Below are positions 1 through 8,443 of a DNA stretch of 64,000 bases, piece after piece. Below the pieces are notes generated by a model that made no database searches, was not told where the DNA came from, and saw only the letters and a program-made list of their open reading frames with translations. The stretch lies in the NCBI GenBank assembly GCA_937868765.1, contig CALMNL010000003.1, forward strand, positions 709,555-773,554. The letters are read 5' to 3'. Both the position numbers and the translations under genes were made by a program. Every line of letters begins with the position of its first letter. Positions within the stretch are counted from its first letter, which is position 1. The stretch is from an uncultured Desulfatitalea sp. GTDB lineage: Bacteria; Desulfobacterota; Desulfobacteria; Desulfobacterales; Desulfosarcinaceae.

Positions 1-3000
1 AAAATGTCCATTCTCGACAAAGGATGGCGCTGCAGGCAAGCGGTCGGTCAAAATGGCTTTTGCGCTTGAATGAATCTGGCTGCCTCCGTTATTGGCACCA
101 TCACGCAGTTCCACCTCCACTTCATAAAGTTCCCCTTTGCGCTTGGGCGTACCAGCCATCAGGCGAATGGTTTTGGGCTGTCGATCCAACGAAATGCCTT
201 TGAGCAAGCGCAGATGGTCGATACCGTGGAGGCTCAAGCCTGGATTGGCATGCAAAGCACCGTGGGCGAGCCATTCCGCCATTAAAGCAAATGGCACCAC
301 CGGTCGGCCATCCAGGCGATGGGCTTGTAAAACAGGGCAGCGTTCGGCATCGATATCCCGCTGCACGGCTTGTGTCAGGGTATTTTCATGGTGCGTCGAA
401 TGGATCTCAGGGGCAGATTCTGCGGCGACAGGTTCCAATTTTGAATGCAATGGGCCACCGATAACCACCTCCACTGGTCCATTGGGCGAGGTCCCCATTT
501 CTGCGACCATGGCCGCTGCTCCTACCGATAAGGGGATGAGAGAAATGCCATTGCCTTCAAATGAACGTTTGAGCCCCGGTGTCACCATGCCGCCGTCCCA
601 TGGTCCCCAATTGATTGCGATGACCTTGCAATCAGGGCGGAGCGCAGCCTGTTGGATTGCTATTTTATTCAACGATTCATTGGCCATGGCATAATCTGCT
701 TGGCCAGGGTTGCCCATACGGGCGCTGACGGATGAAAAAAGCACCAGATAGCGCAAATCCTCGTCTTTCAAAGCTGCCAACAGCGCATGCAGGCCTTTGA
801 TCTTGGTGTCGTAAACCGTTTTGAACTGCTCTTCGGTCTTCTCCAAGATCAGGCGGTCTTGGAGAACACCGGCCCCGTGGATAAGGGCCTTGATCGGTCC
901 GAGGTTTCGACGAACGAGTTCCAAGGCACTGGCCACCGCCTGGGCATCGCGAACATCCACCGTATGGTATTGTATCCTTATTCCATTTTGTTCAAGATGC
1001 TTAAAGGTGTTGAGGATCTCCCGGTTAGCCATCCTTTTGCGGTAATCGCCCTCAAGCGCTTTAGGGGTGGGGGAGATATCGCTGGACCAGTTTTGCAGGA
1101 TCGCTTGTTTGATCTGGGCTTCATCCATCAAAGACGCCAGCCACTCAGGCTCTGTTTGCGGTCTGGGGGATCGCCCCAGAAGTGCCATTCGACAAGGAGT
1201 ATGCTCGGCAAGGGCAATGGCCGCCGCTGCAGTGACGCCCCGTCCGCCACCGCTGATCACCACGACCTCGTCGGGAGCTATATTTATCTGGGTGACATTG
1301 TCGCGGGCACATGGAACCATTTGCAGGCTGCTGCGTCCCTCCGGCCCTAAACCGACTTCCAGGCAGGGTTGGCCGCAATATTCGATCATTTCAACTGCGA
1401 TGGATCGTGCAGCTGCGGTCACATCATTCCAGTGGGGGTCTACATCAATAGCCTTGCAGTGAAGGGCCGGCCATTCCAGGGCGGCTGTTTTGAGCAGACC
1501 CGCCAAAGCGCCCTGTTCGGGATCGTCAATGGGTTTTCCTTTCAGTCCGAAAGCACCGTCCAAACGGCTGACCGAGCATAGGAGCGCATGGCCGTTCCGG
1601 GATGCCGACTGCAAATTGGGTGCACACCGCTTTACCCATGCGAATGCTTCCAAGGGGGGCAAGGGCGCCACTAGAACCAGGCCGGCCAGGGGGGTTTGCG
1701 GAGTGATTTCATCCAAGTCGAAAACCCGTTGTGCCGTACATCCCATGGAGCTCAGCGCCTCCGTCAAAGCATCGGCCAGCCCCTTATCCTTAGCGGCAAC
1801 CGCAATGCTGTGTCCACTTGGTACAGCAAAAGATTGTGAGGATTGCTCGGCGGGAAGGGGCACCGAACGCAACAAGTAGCGACCGATGGAAGGGGAGTTG
1901 ATTTTGTCTTGATTTGGAGCCTGGCTTTGGCCATCGGCTCCTGCCCCTTCCTGGGTTTCAGTCTGGGCCCGGGGCCCGGACAGATAGTCCCGGATCTGTC
2001 CCAAGGTTTTCAAGGTGCCGACCATATCGGGGGTCACTTTGGGCAGGTGCGGCATCTCTTCTTCAAGGGCTGACAGGATCTCCACGCGTTTGATGCTGTC
2101 GATGCCCAGGTCCGCCTCGATGTCCATCTCCATGCCCAGCATCTCTTCGGGATAGCCGGTCAAGCGGCTGACGATGCACACCAGCAGATTCTGTATTTGA
2201 GCTGAACCGGTCGTCATGACGGATGGCTTTTCCGCCGGGCATTCAACTGATGACCTAACGGCCGGGACTTGTGTTTTTTCGTCCGATTCGGATTTGCCCC
2301 CCATAGCTAAGAAATCGCAAATATGCCCCAAGGTCTTTAAGGTGCCGACCATATCGGGGGTCACTTTGGGCAGGTGCGGCATCTCTTCCTCGAGGGCTGA
2401 CAGGATCTCCACGCGTTTGATGCTGTCGATGCCCAGGTCCGCCTCGATGTCCATCTCCATGCCCAGCATTTCTTCAGGATAACCGGTCAGGCGACTGACG
2501 ATGCGCACAAGGGCGCTGCGCAAGATATCGCCGCCGATGGTTGAGTTGTTTTCAGCAGCCCGGTCTGCTTGCGGGGTCTCGGTAAATACAATCTTCTGGG
2601 GGGAGATCACTGGTTCGGCGGTCTTTGGCAACAGCGGCGGCTGTGCGGGTGCTTCGAATGCCATTGGTGGCGAGGTTGCAGGGATTGGTGAGGCATTGCC
2701 GGCGGCTATCGGCCGCACGGATGCTGCAGTCTCTTCGATAGCGGGAAGTCCCATGAAAGCAGCCGAAAGCCGTTGGGTGCTCTGGACCATCTGCTGCAAG
2801 GTTCGGCTGGTTTCGGCTTGTGCCTCCAGATACTTCTGGTGGGCCTGGGTGGTTTGGGCCTGCATGGCCTGCATGGCGGCCAGGCCCTGTTGAACTGCAG
2901 ATAGGGCCTGGTTCAGATATTTCTTTTGGTCTGTTTCCATTTTGCGACGCTCGACTTTCCGGTCCTGATGCCCTGTCGATATTGTCCCCTTATTTTCTTT

Positions 3001-6000
3001 AAGTGGCGCACTGGTCGTTTTACGGGTAGCAGGAGATATGGTTATCGCTTTTTCCTTGGTATTGAATGGCGCTGGTGCAGGCTGTCTCTTGGAAGGCACC
3101 TGTTGTGCAGGTGTCTGCACACGCGGTAGGGGATCAGATTTTTTTTCTTCCCGATAATTGGCTCCTGATAGCGGGATTCGCATCCGGGGGGCCTTTCCCT
3201 GCAACCCTGCCTTTTCCCAACGCTCAAGGTGTGCCTCATGGCCCACAGCAGCCAATTGTGCCAATAAAGTAGCCAGATCCATCAGCCCGGATTCCCGACC
3301 TGCCGATCGATCCAGCGCAAAAGCCTGGAAGGCTCGCCCTTTGAGTATGCCCTTGACCAGGGAGGTCAAGACTGCCTTGGGGCCCACCTCGATGAAGGTG
3401 CGAATGCCCATGGCGTGGAGCTGTTCGATATTCGATATGAAATCGACGGGTTTCGCCAATTGACCGCCGAGCAGTGCCTTAGCCCGCAGCGCCTCCGAAG
3501 GATAGGGCATACCGGTGCTATTGCTCATGGTCTGAATCGTTCCGGGCCGCCAGGCGATGGCGTCTACCATTTCCTGAAAAGGGGCTTGGGCCGAGGCAAC
3601 CAGGCGGCTGTGAAAAGCGGCGGCCACCGGCAGCCGAACCATTTTCCATCCCTTTTCGCGACCGGCCTTTTCCGCGCCATTGATTGCAGCGGTGGTACCG
3701 GACAATACGACTTGGTAGGGGCTGTTACGGTTGGCTATGACAATATCGGCAGACACGGACCCCACCCATGCCTCGACCTCGGGTATTGGGGCACTGACGG
3801 CCAACATGGCGCCGGGATCATCGGTTCCCGCGCCCGCCTGGGCCATGAGGCGACCACGTGCGATGGAAAGACGCCATAGCGTGCTTCGATCGATGCAGCC
3901 GGCGGCATGCAGCGCCACCAACTCACCATAACTGTGCCCACAGACCGCTGCCGGGACGATGCCGAAATAAGACAAGGCCTCCTGCATGCCCAAACTCACC
4001 GCGCCAATAGCTGGTTGGGCGATGTTGGTACTTCTGAGACGTTGCTCGTAGTTATTTTTTTCACCCGGCAGACGCGGAAACACATATTCACTGAGCGGGT
4101 GCTCCGCTTCCAGATGCTGCTCAGCCCCCTGAAAGGCCTCCAAACTCCCCGGAAAACAGCAGATCAAGTCTCTACCCATGCCGATATACTGGCTGCCTTG
4201 ACCGGGAAAAAGATACGCGATTTCTCCTTGGGCCCGTCCTTGGCCAACGAAGATGCCATCCGCCGGCAAGGCGTCAGCGCCATCTGCCAACACCCTTTTA
4301 ATCGCTTTGCCGCAGCAATCCAGCACGTATCCGGCTTCGATAACGCTCACAACGATAACTGCCCGGAAATCTTCTCGGAAATCGAATTGACGTCGACTTC
4401 GGTCTGACCAAGCAGCTATTTCATAGGCTTTGCTGTCTGGGTTGATCAGTGCCGAAGCGCGCCGGATCGCATCTGCCAGCCCTTCACGGCTGCCGGCCGA
4501 AAAAGCGATGATCTCCACACTGCCATCCCAGGAAGGTTCTGGCTTGCCTAATTGGTGCTCTTCCAAAACAGTGTGGAAATTGCTGCCGCCGAAACCAAAT
4601 GCGCTCACACCCGCACGGCGCTTGCGATCTTCAGCCACAACCCAGGGACGCAAGCTGTGATTGAGATAAAAGGGACTTCGCTCCACCCCAAGCTTGCTGT
4701 CGGTTGGCAGCGCCTTCAGGGTTGGTGGAAGCACCTTGTTATAGAGGGAAAGGGCCGCCTTGATCAGCCCGGCAGTACCCGCGGCGGCCTTGGTGTGTCC
4801 AATATTGGATTTCACGGATCCCAAAGCGCATCGATTACCATTGGACGACTCGTGACCGAAAACCTCGCACAAGGCCTTGAATTCAACTTGATCTCCCACG
4901 CGTGTGCCGGTTCCATGGGCTTCGACCATCTCGACGGTCTCAGGAGCTATGCCGGCATTGGCATAAGCCCTTTTAAGCGCTAGGGTTTGACCGCTCTGCC
5001 GGGGAGCGTAAATGCTCTGAGACTTGCCATCGCTGGCAGACCCGATGCCTTTGATGACTGCATAAATGCGATCACCATCGCGATGTGCATCTTCCAGGCG
5101 CTTCAGCACCACCATGCCAATTCCTTCTCCCAAAACGGTGCCGTCCGCCTCTTGGGAAAATGGCCGGATCTCTCCCCTGGCAGACAATATTTGGGTCTTG
5201 GAAAAGCACATGTGCATAAATGCGTCATTAATGGTGTCCACACCGCCGCTAAGAACCATGTCGGCTCGTCCGGAATTCAATTCCAGCAAAGCCATGTGCA
5301 GGGCACTCATGGAACTGGCACAAGCCGCATCCACCACGCAATTGGTTCCGCCCAAATCGAGACGGTTGGCGATTCGACCGGCAACTACATTGCCGAGCAA
5401 GCCCGGAAATGAATTTTCCTGCCAGGAGACATATTTTTCGGATATCCGTTGAACAACCGTTTCAGCGGTTTCTTTGGGAATACCGGCTTCTGAAAGAGCT
5501 TGACGCCAGATTGGATGACCCAATCGGGCACCCAACGGGATCACCAGTTCTTGCGTACCCGTGACGCCAAGAATGACACTGGTTTTTGAACGATCGAACT
5601 TTTTCCCGGAATCGCCGTAGCCGGCATCTGCCAAAGCCTTTTTGGCCACCAGCAGTCCCAACAGTTGGGAGGTGTCGGTTGCCTCGATCACCGAAGGAGG
5701 AATACCGAATTCAGAGGGGTCGAAATCCACCTTAGGTAGGTAACCGCCCCTGTTACAGTAAATGTGATCCGGTTTTTTGGGATCCGGGTCTAAATAAGGC
5801 CGCAGATGCCGGTGGGTATCCGGTGGATCGCTAATCGCGCAATGGCCTCGCATTAGCAACTTCAGGAACGCTTTTGCGTCCGACGAATCGGGGAAAATGC
5901 ACCCAATGCCAATTATGGCAATAGATATTTGGTTACAGTGGGTTTCTGCTTTCATAGCGGTTTTTTGAGTTATAACAGGAGTTGCTTTCTCGGGTGTATC

Positions 6001-6003
6001 CAT
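1..6003 (-). CDS. pfaA: PfaA-type PUFA/polyketide synthase, 3' end beyond window
   Basis: Iterative type I synthase of the PUFA-synthase PfaA (myxobacterial Pfa2) kind; 2,001 codons are visible and the C-terminus lies off the left edge. Domains in order: KS about 20-450 (Cys228 in DAACASS, His363 in HGTGT, His403 in GHTKAAAG); AT about 600-880 (FPGQGSQYIGMG, Ser691 in GHSYGE, and AAFHS, which is malonyl-like); a Gln/Ala-rich linker; two ACPs with Ser1194 and Ser1303 in DLGIDSIKRVEIL; KR with GGGRGVT near 1585 and Tyr1771 in DYAMAN; then the start of a hot-dog dehydratase with HRLDGRPVVP near 1893. Family knowledge: it extends and ketoreduces acyl chains on tandem ACPs together with PfaC and PfaD partners. 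Only two ACPs is few for this family. Start is ATG 6003, with in-frame ATG 5955 as the alternative; neither has a clear ribosome site. It is transcribed away from the adjacent regulator. Confidence 0.93.
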   Translation of the reverse strand, partial: MDTPEKATPVITQKTAMKAETHCNQISIAIIGIGCIFPDSSDAKAFLKLLMRGHCAISDPPDTHRHLRPYLDPDPKKPDHIYCNRGGYLPKVDFDPSEFGIPPSVIEATDTSQLLGLLVAKKALADAGYGDSGKKFDRSKTSVILGVTGTQELVIPLGARLGHPIWRQALSEAGIPKETAETVVQRISEKYVSWQENSFPGLLGNVVAGRIANRLDLGGTNCVVDAACASSMSALHMALLELNSGRADMVLSGGVDTINDAFMHMCFSKTQILSARGEIRPFSQEADGTVLGEGIGMVVLKRLEDAHRDGDRIYAVIKGIGSASDGKSQSIYAPRQSGQTLALKRAYANAGIAPETVEMVEAHGTGTRVGDQVEFKALCEVFGHESSNGNRCALGSVKSNIGHTKAAAGTAGLIKAALSLYNKVLPPTLKALPTDSKLGVERSPFYLNHSLRPWVVAEDRKRRAGVSAFGFGGSNFHTVLEEHQLGKPEPSWDGSVEIIAFSAGSREGLADAIRRASALINPDSKAYEIAAWSDRSRRQFDFREDFRAVIVVSVIEAGYVLDCCGKAIKRVLADGADALPADGIFVGQGRAQGEIAYLFPGQGSQYIGMGRDLICCFPGSLEAFQGAEQHLEAEHPLSEYVFPRLPGEKNNYEQRLRSTNIAQPAIGAVSLGMQEALSYFGIVPAAVCGHSYGELVALHAAGCIDRSTLWRLSIARGRLMAQAGAGTDDPGAMLAVSAPIPEVEAWVGSVSADIVIANRNSPYQVVLSGTTAAINGAEKAGREKGWKMVRLPVAAAFHSRLVASAQAPFQEMVDAIAWRPGTIQTMSNSTGMPYPSEALRAKALLGGQLAKPVDFISNIEQLHAMGIRTFIEVGPKAVLTSLVKGILKGRAFQAFALDRSAGRESGLMDLATLLAQLAAVGHEAHLERWEKAGLQGKAPRMRIPLSGANYREEKKSDPLPRVQTPAQQVPSKRQPAPAPFNTKEKAITISPATRKTTSAPLKENKGTISTGHQDRKVERRKMETDQKKYLNQALSAVQQGLAAMQAMQAQTTQAHQKYLEAQAETSRTLQQMVQSTQRLSAAFMGLPAIEETAASVRPIAAGNASPIPATSPPMAFEAPAQPPLLPKTAEPVISPQKIVFTETPQADRAAENNSTIGGDILRSALVRIVSRLTGYPEEMLGMEMDIEADLGIDSIKRVEILSALEEEMPHLPKVTPDMVGTLKTLGHICDFLAMGGKSESDEKTQVPAVRSSVECPAEKPSVMTTGSAQIQNLLVCIVSRLTGYPEEMLGMEMDIEADLGIDSIKRVEILSALEEEMPHLPKVTPDMVGTLKTLGQIRDYLSGPRAQTETQEGAGADGQSQAPNQDKINSPSIGRYLLRSVPLPAEQSSQSFAVPSGHSIAVAAKDKGLADALTEALSSMGCTAQRVFDLDEITPQTPLAGLVLVAPLPPLEAFAWVKRCAPNLQSASRNGHALLCSVSRLDGAFGLKGKPIDDPEQGALAGLLKTAALEWPALHCKAIDVDPHWNDVTAAARSIAVEMIEYCGQPCLEVGLGPEGRSSLQMVPCARDNVTQINIAPDEVVVISGGGRGVTAAAAIALAEHTPCRMALLGRSPRPQTEPEWLASLMDEAQIKQAILQNWSSDISPTPKALEGDYRKRMANREILNTFKHLEQNGIRIQYHTVDVRDAQAVASALELVRRNLGPIKALIHGAGVLQDRLILEKTEEQFKTVYDTKIKGLHALLAALKDEDLRYLVLFSSVSARMGNPGQADYAMANESLNKIAIQQAALRPDCKVIAINWGPWDGGMVTPGLKRSFEGNGISLIPLSVGAAAMVAEMGTSPNGPVEVVIGGPLHSKLEPVAAESAPEIHSTHHENTLTQAVQRDIDAERCPVLQAHRLDGRPVVPFALMAEWLAHGALHANPGLSLHGIDHLRLLKGISLDRQPKTIRLMAGTPKRKGELYEVEVELRDGANNGGSQIHSSAKAILTDRLPAAPSFVENGHF
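2001..2181 (-). repeat. ACP-coding direct repeat, copy 2 (C-terminal ACP)
   Basis: This 181-bp stretch codes the second acyl carrier domain of the PfaA-type gene. It matches 2328-2508 at a fixed offset of 327 bp (109 codons) with 10 differences by my count, mostly silent. The swinging-arm serine codon is at 2095-2097. Such near identity suggests a recent duplication or gene conversion between ACP modules. Confidence 0.9.
2328..2508 (-). repeat. ACP-coding direct repeat, copy 1 (N-terminal ACP)
   Basis: Partner of 2001-2181. The arm serine codon is at 2422-2424. The two encoded ACP cores are nearly identical from the helix before the DSI motif through the VTPDMVGTLKTLG segment. The DNA between the copies codes a Ser/Glu-rich linker. 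Confidence 0.9.
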
Positions 6004-6060
6004 GGGCGTAGATGGAAAAGGCACCCATTTTTTTGTGTTACCGTTTCGAATATTTATTGT

Positions 6061-6099
6061 TTTGCAATACATAAACCATCATTCTCAAATTTGCAATAC
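6061..6099. promoter_or_regulatory. Paired direct repeats in the pfaA/regulator divergent region
   Basis: The ten-base word TTTGCAATAC occurs at 6061-6070 and again at 6090-6099, 29 bp apart, in the AT-rich stretch between the divergent PfaA-type gene and the MerR-like gene. The spacing is close to three helical turns, so both copies would face the same side of the DNA. A role as a regulator binding pair is inference. Confidence 0.4.
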
Positions 6100-6117
6100 T
6101 TGACGACAAAGACATAA

Positions 6118-6139
6118 GTTGTTAAGTAGATGTAACAAC
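6118..6139. promoter_or_regulatory. 22-bp palindrome, candidate MerR-type operator
   Basis: GTTGTTA at 6118-6124 and its exact reverse complement TAACAAC at 6133-6139 flank an 8-nt spacer. The site ends 18 bp before the chosen ATG of the MerR-like gene and lies between it and the divergent PfaA-type gene. MerR-family proteins bind palindromes of about this size in promoter spacers. Binding here is inferred from position and symmetry only. Confidence 0.5.
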
Positions 6140-6157
6140 ATAATAATTATTATTTGT

Positions 6158-6685
6158 ATGATTTATTATAATAGCAGGGACATATCATTTAAGTTAGAAA
6201 TCAACATTGCAAAGTGGAAACGCTGGTCTCGGGATTTTTTACCACCTGACCCTTTGGGTGGGCTTCAATCTGGTGTGGCCCGGCAATTCAACTTGCGCGA
6301 TGTTTTCAAGACTTTTTTTGGCGGCTATCTGGTAGGCGAACTTAAATTTACGATCCCGGAGGCAATACAAATTTTGTCCGATCTATCACCGTGGCTCAAA
6401 AAAAATGGATTCTACGAACTGCAGCCTAAAATCAACCCTTTCCAGGATGGCAAAGACCGAAGCACCTATATCTATATCCATAGTGCTGAAAATCGGCAAT
6501 TCACTTATTGCGCGCGAACCATCTTGGGGGGCATTCAATCCAACCCGGAGGGCAATTACCAGCAAATCTTCACCCAAACGCTGATTGGCACCGCGAGCGA
6601 CCCATTTGCCGCCGGACAGAGCCTAAGCGCTACAGTGATCGCCATCAATACCCTCTATGATGATATGTTGCGGCGCATCGGTTGA
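6158..6685 (+). CDS. MerR-like helix-turn-helix regulator of the pfa genes
   Basis: A 175-residue protein from ATG 6158. An upstream in-frame TTG at 6119 would overlap the palindrome, so the ATG is preferred. The N-terminus (about 2-75) looks like a MerR-type winged HTH: YYNSRDISFKLEIN, a KRWSRDFLPPD stretch, then FNLRDVFKTFFGGYLV and FTIPEAIQILSDLSPWL. The remainder, about 80-175, is a small domain I do not recognise. It sits alone on the plus strand, divergent from the PfaA-type gene and converging on the PfaD-type gene with 5 bp between stops. Being wedged between two synthase genes makes a pathway-specific regulator, perhaps sensing an acyl product, the natural guess. HTH family assignment is moderately sure; target and ligand are inferred. 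Confidence 0.7.
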   Translation: MIYYNSRDISFKLEINIAKWKRWSRDFLPPDPLGGLQSGVARQFNLRDVFKTFFGGYLVGELKFTIPEAIQILSDLSPWLKKNGFYELQPKINPFQDGKDRSTYIYIHSAENRQFTYCARTILGGIQSNPEGNYQQIFTQTLIGTASDPFAAGQSLSATVIAINTLYDDMLRRIG

Positions 6686-6690
6686 AGCGC

Positions 6691-8337
6691 TCAGCATTTC
6701 AGCCGTTGTTCGATCTCCTCAGTGGTCAAAGGCCGAAAAACAGCGGCTTGTGGTGGGACCGACACGCCTTGATAGCGCAGCCAACTGCAGCGGATAATGC
6801 CTGCGGCACCGTAAAGCAAATTTAATCCAATGGTGGCCACAAGACGGTTTTCAGCTTTCTCCAGAAACGACCCCTTGACCCAGGCATTGAAGGCGCCCAT
6901 GGCCGGTCCGCACCAGATCTGATAATCCATTTTGCGCTTGGGATCTCCTGTTTTAGCCCAACGCGAGGATTGCCCCAGGTAAGATCGGAATACCAGTGCC
7001 ATCTTGTACCTTGGATCTTTCTCGGCACGTTGGATCTGGGATGGATCACGCTCGGCAAAAAAGGCACGTGTCTGTTCCCATGCAGCTTCGTAAGAACCTT
7101 GCAGCATGTCGCGCTCGACCATGGTCCTCACCTGTTCGGGTATCTGCAAATAATCTTCATGGGCGCGGTAGAGTTCATAAAGCTTGGCAGCGCGCATAGC
7201 GAACATCGTGCCGCGTTTGAGCACCTGGACTTTGACGCCCATTTCGAACATATCCGCTGCCGGTGCCATGGCCACATCGGCCTGGGCAGCTTGGGCCAAA
7301 AGGGCACGAACGGCATCGGAAGTGTCTGCTTCCACACAGGCTTGGTTGATGGAACCGGTAAGGACATATGCGGCGCCCATGGCAAATGCTGCAGCCGCTG
7401 CTTCGGGGGTTGCGATACCGCCGCCTAAACCAACCCTTAGCGGCACCGGAAAGTTGTATTGGCGCATGCAGTCGTCGCGCAAGGCCAAAAAGGTGGGCAG
7501 CATGGTCAGGGCCGGGCGGTTGTCGGTATGACCGCCTGAATCGGCTTCGGCGGTAATATCCTGGGCCATGGGAATATGCTCCGCGAGCTTGGCTTCTTTT
7601 TCCGTGATCTTTCCCTGGCGCACCAATTCCGTGATCATTTTTGCTGGTGGGGGAGCAAAGAAGCGGCTCGCCACTTCAACCCGGGAAACTTTCGCTACTA
7701 CCCGGCTTGGACATACGATGCGGCCATCGGGCGATTGGTGCAGTCCTTTGACCCTGAAATAGACCAGCGGAAGGGTAAGCGCCATGTAGGCCGAAGCCTC
7801 GATCAGCCGGATTCCGCGGTTAAGGTAGGTATCGACAACCGCAGTTTCCAATTGGGGGTCGTGGGGGCTGTGTATCAAATTGAACCCATATGGAAAAGCA
7901 CCTTGGTCGACACTCAAATAATTTATGGCCTTTTCCACTTGTTGGATGGATAATCCCCCAGCTCCAAAAAAGCCAATCATGCCTGTTCGTCCGGCGGCCT
8001 GAACCATCTCCACCGAAGTAATGCCGTTGGCCATGGCACCAAGCACATATGCATAGCGAATTCCGAGATCCTTCTTAAGCCCGGCATCTCCCAGGTCACC
8101 AGGCAGCAGGGCAGGGGCAAATCCGTGCAACGCCTCGCCGGGATCGGCCGATTCCAGCAGATCGCCCCACATCATTGTGCCAGAATGGGTGACAGCCGTT
8201 TCGCCATTCTGGCCCACCACATAGACGGGACGACCGACATTGGCGACGGCCTCCTTGAACGCAGTCGTTCCGGTGCGTAAGGATTTGCGATTGCCGACCC
8301 ATCGTCTTATACTTTTCATTTGGTTTTGCTGATTCAC
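6691..8337 (-). CDS. pfaD: PfaD-type enoyl reductase of PUFA/polyketide synthesis
   Basis: A 548-residue FMN-dependent TIM-barrel protein of the 2-nitropropane-dioxygenase-like PfaD (myxobacterial Pfa1) family, the trans-acting enoyl reductase of PUFA synthases. Recognisable segments are MIGFFGAGGL near 120, DITAEADSGGHTDNRP near 265, RVGLGGGIATPEAAAAAFAM near 300 and the family signature VLTGSINQACVEADTSD. The C-terminal third (YKMALVFRSYLGQSSRWA, FNAWVKGSFL) is the usual PfaD extension. Start is GTG 8337, chosen because AAAGGA lies 7 nt upstream; ATG 8319 is an alternative. It has its own promoter candidate in the 106-bp gap after xerD. The partner synthase lies downstream on the same strand, past the oppositely oriented regulator. 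Confidence 0.95.
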   Translation of the reverse strand: MNQQNQMKSIRRWVGNRKSLRTGTTAFKEAVANVGRPVYVVGQNGETAVTHSGTMMWGDLLESADPGEALHGFAPALLPGDLGDAGLKKDLGIRYAYVLGAMANGITSVEMVQAAGRTGMIGFFGAGGLSIQQVEKAINYLSVDQGAFPYGFNLIHSPHDPQLETAVVDTYLNRGIRLIEASAYMALTLPLVYFRVKGLHQSPDGRIVCPSRVVAKVSRVEVASRFFAPPPAKMITELVRQGKITEKEAKLAEHIPMAQDITAEADSGGHTDNRPALTMLPTFLALRDDCMRQYNFPVPLRVGLGGGIATPEAAAAAFAMGAAYVLTGSINQACVEADTSDAVRALLAQAAQADVAMAPAADMFEMGVKVQVLKRGTMFAMRAAKLYELYRAHEDYLQIPEQVRTMVERDMLQGSYEAAWEQTRAFFAERDPSQIQRAEKDPRYKMALVFRSYLGQSSRWAKTGDPKRKMDYQIWCGPAMGAFNAWVKGSFLEKAENRLVATIGLNLLYGAAGIIRCSWLRYQGVSVPPQAAVFRPLTTEEIEQRLKC

Positions 8338-8384
8338 GCAGAGATCCTTTGATTTTTTTTAGCAACGGAAAGCGCAGGCCTCGC

Positions 8385-8413
8385 TATCTAAACACAATCT
8401 TTTGCACTGTCAA
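8385..8413 (-). promoter_or_regulatory. Candidate sigma-70 promoter for pfaD
   Basis: On the minus strand a perfect TTGACA (8408-8413) is followed after 17 nt by TAGATA (8385-8390), a weak -10. The predicted transcription start is about 40 nt before the GTG of the PfaD-type gene. The -35 and spacing are good and the -10 is poor, so the call is moderate. Confidence 0.45.
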
Positions 8414-8443
8414 TACAGCAAGGGGGGCTGATACGGGGCAGCT

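Noticed and set aside
137..5452. Many plus-strand open frames of 60-190 codons
   Set aside because: They lie antisense to the PfaA-type gene, whose minus-strand translation gives unbroken KS, AT, ACP, KR and DH motifs; the plus frames show no domain or ribosome site.
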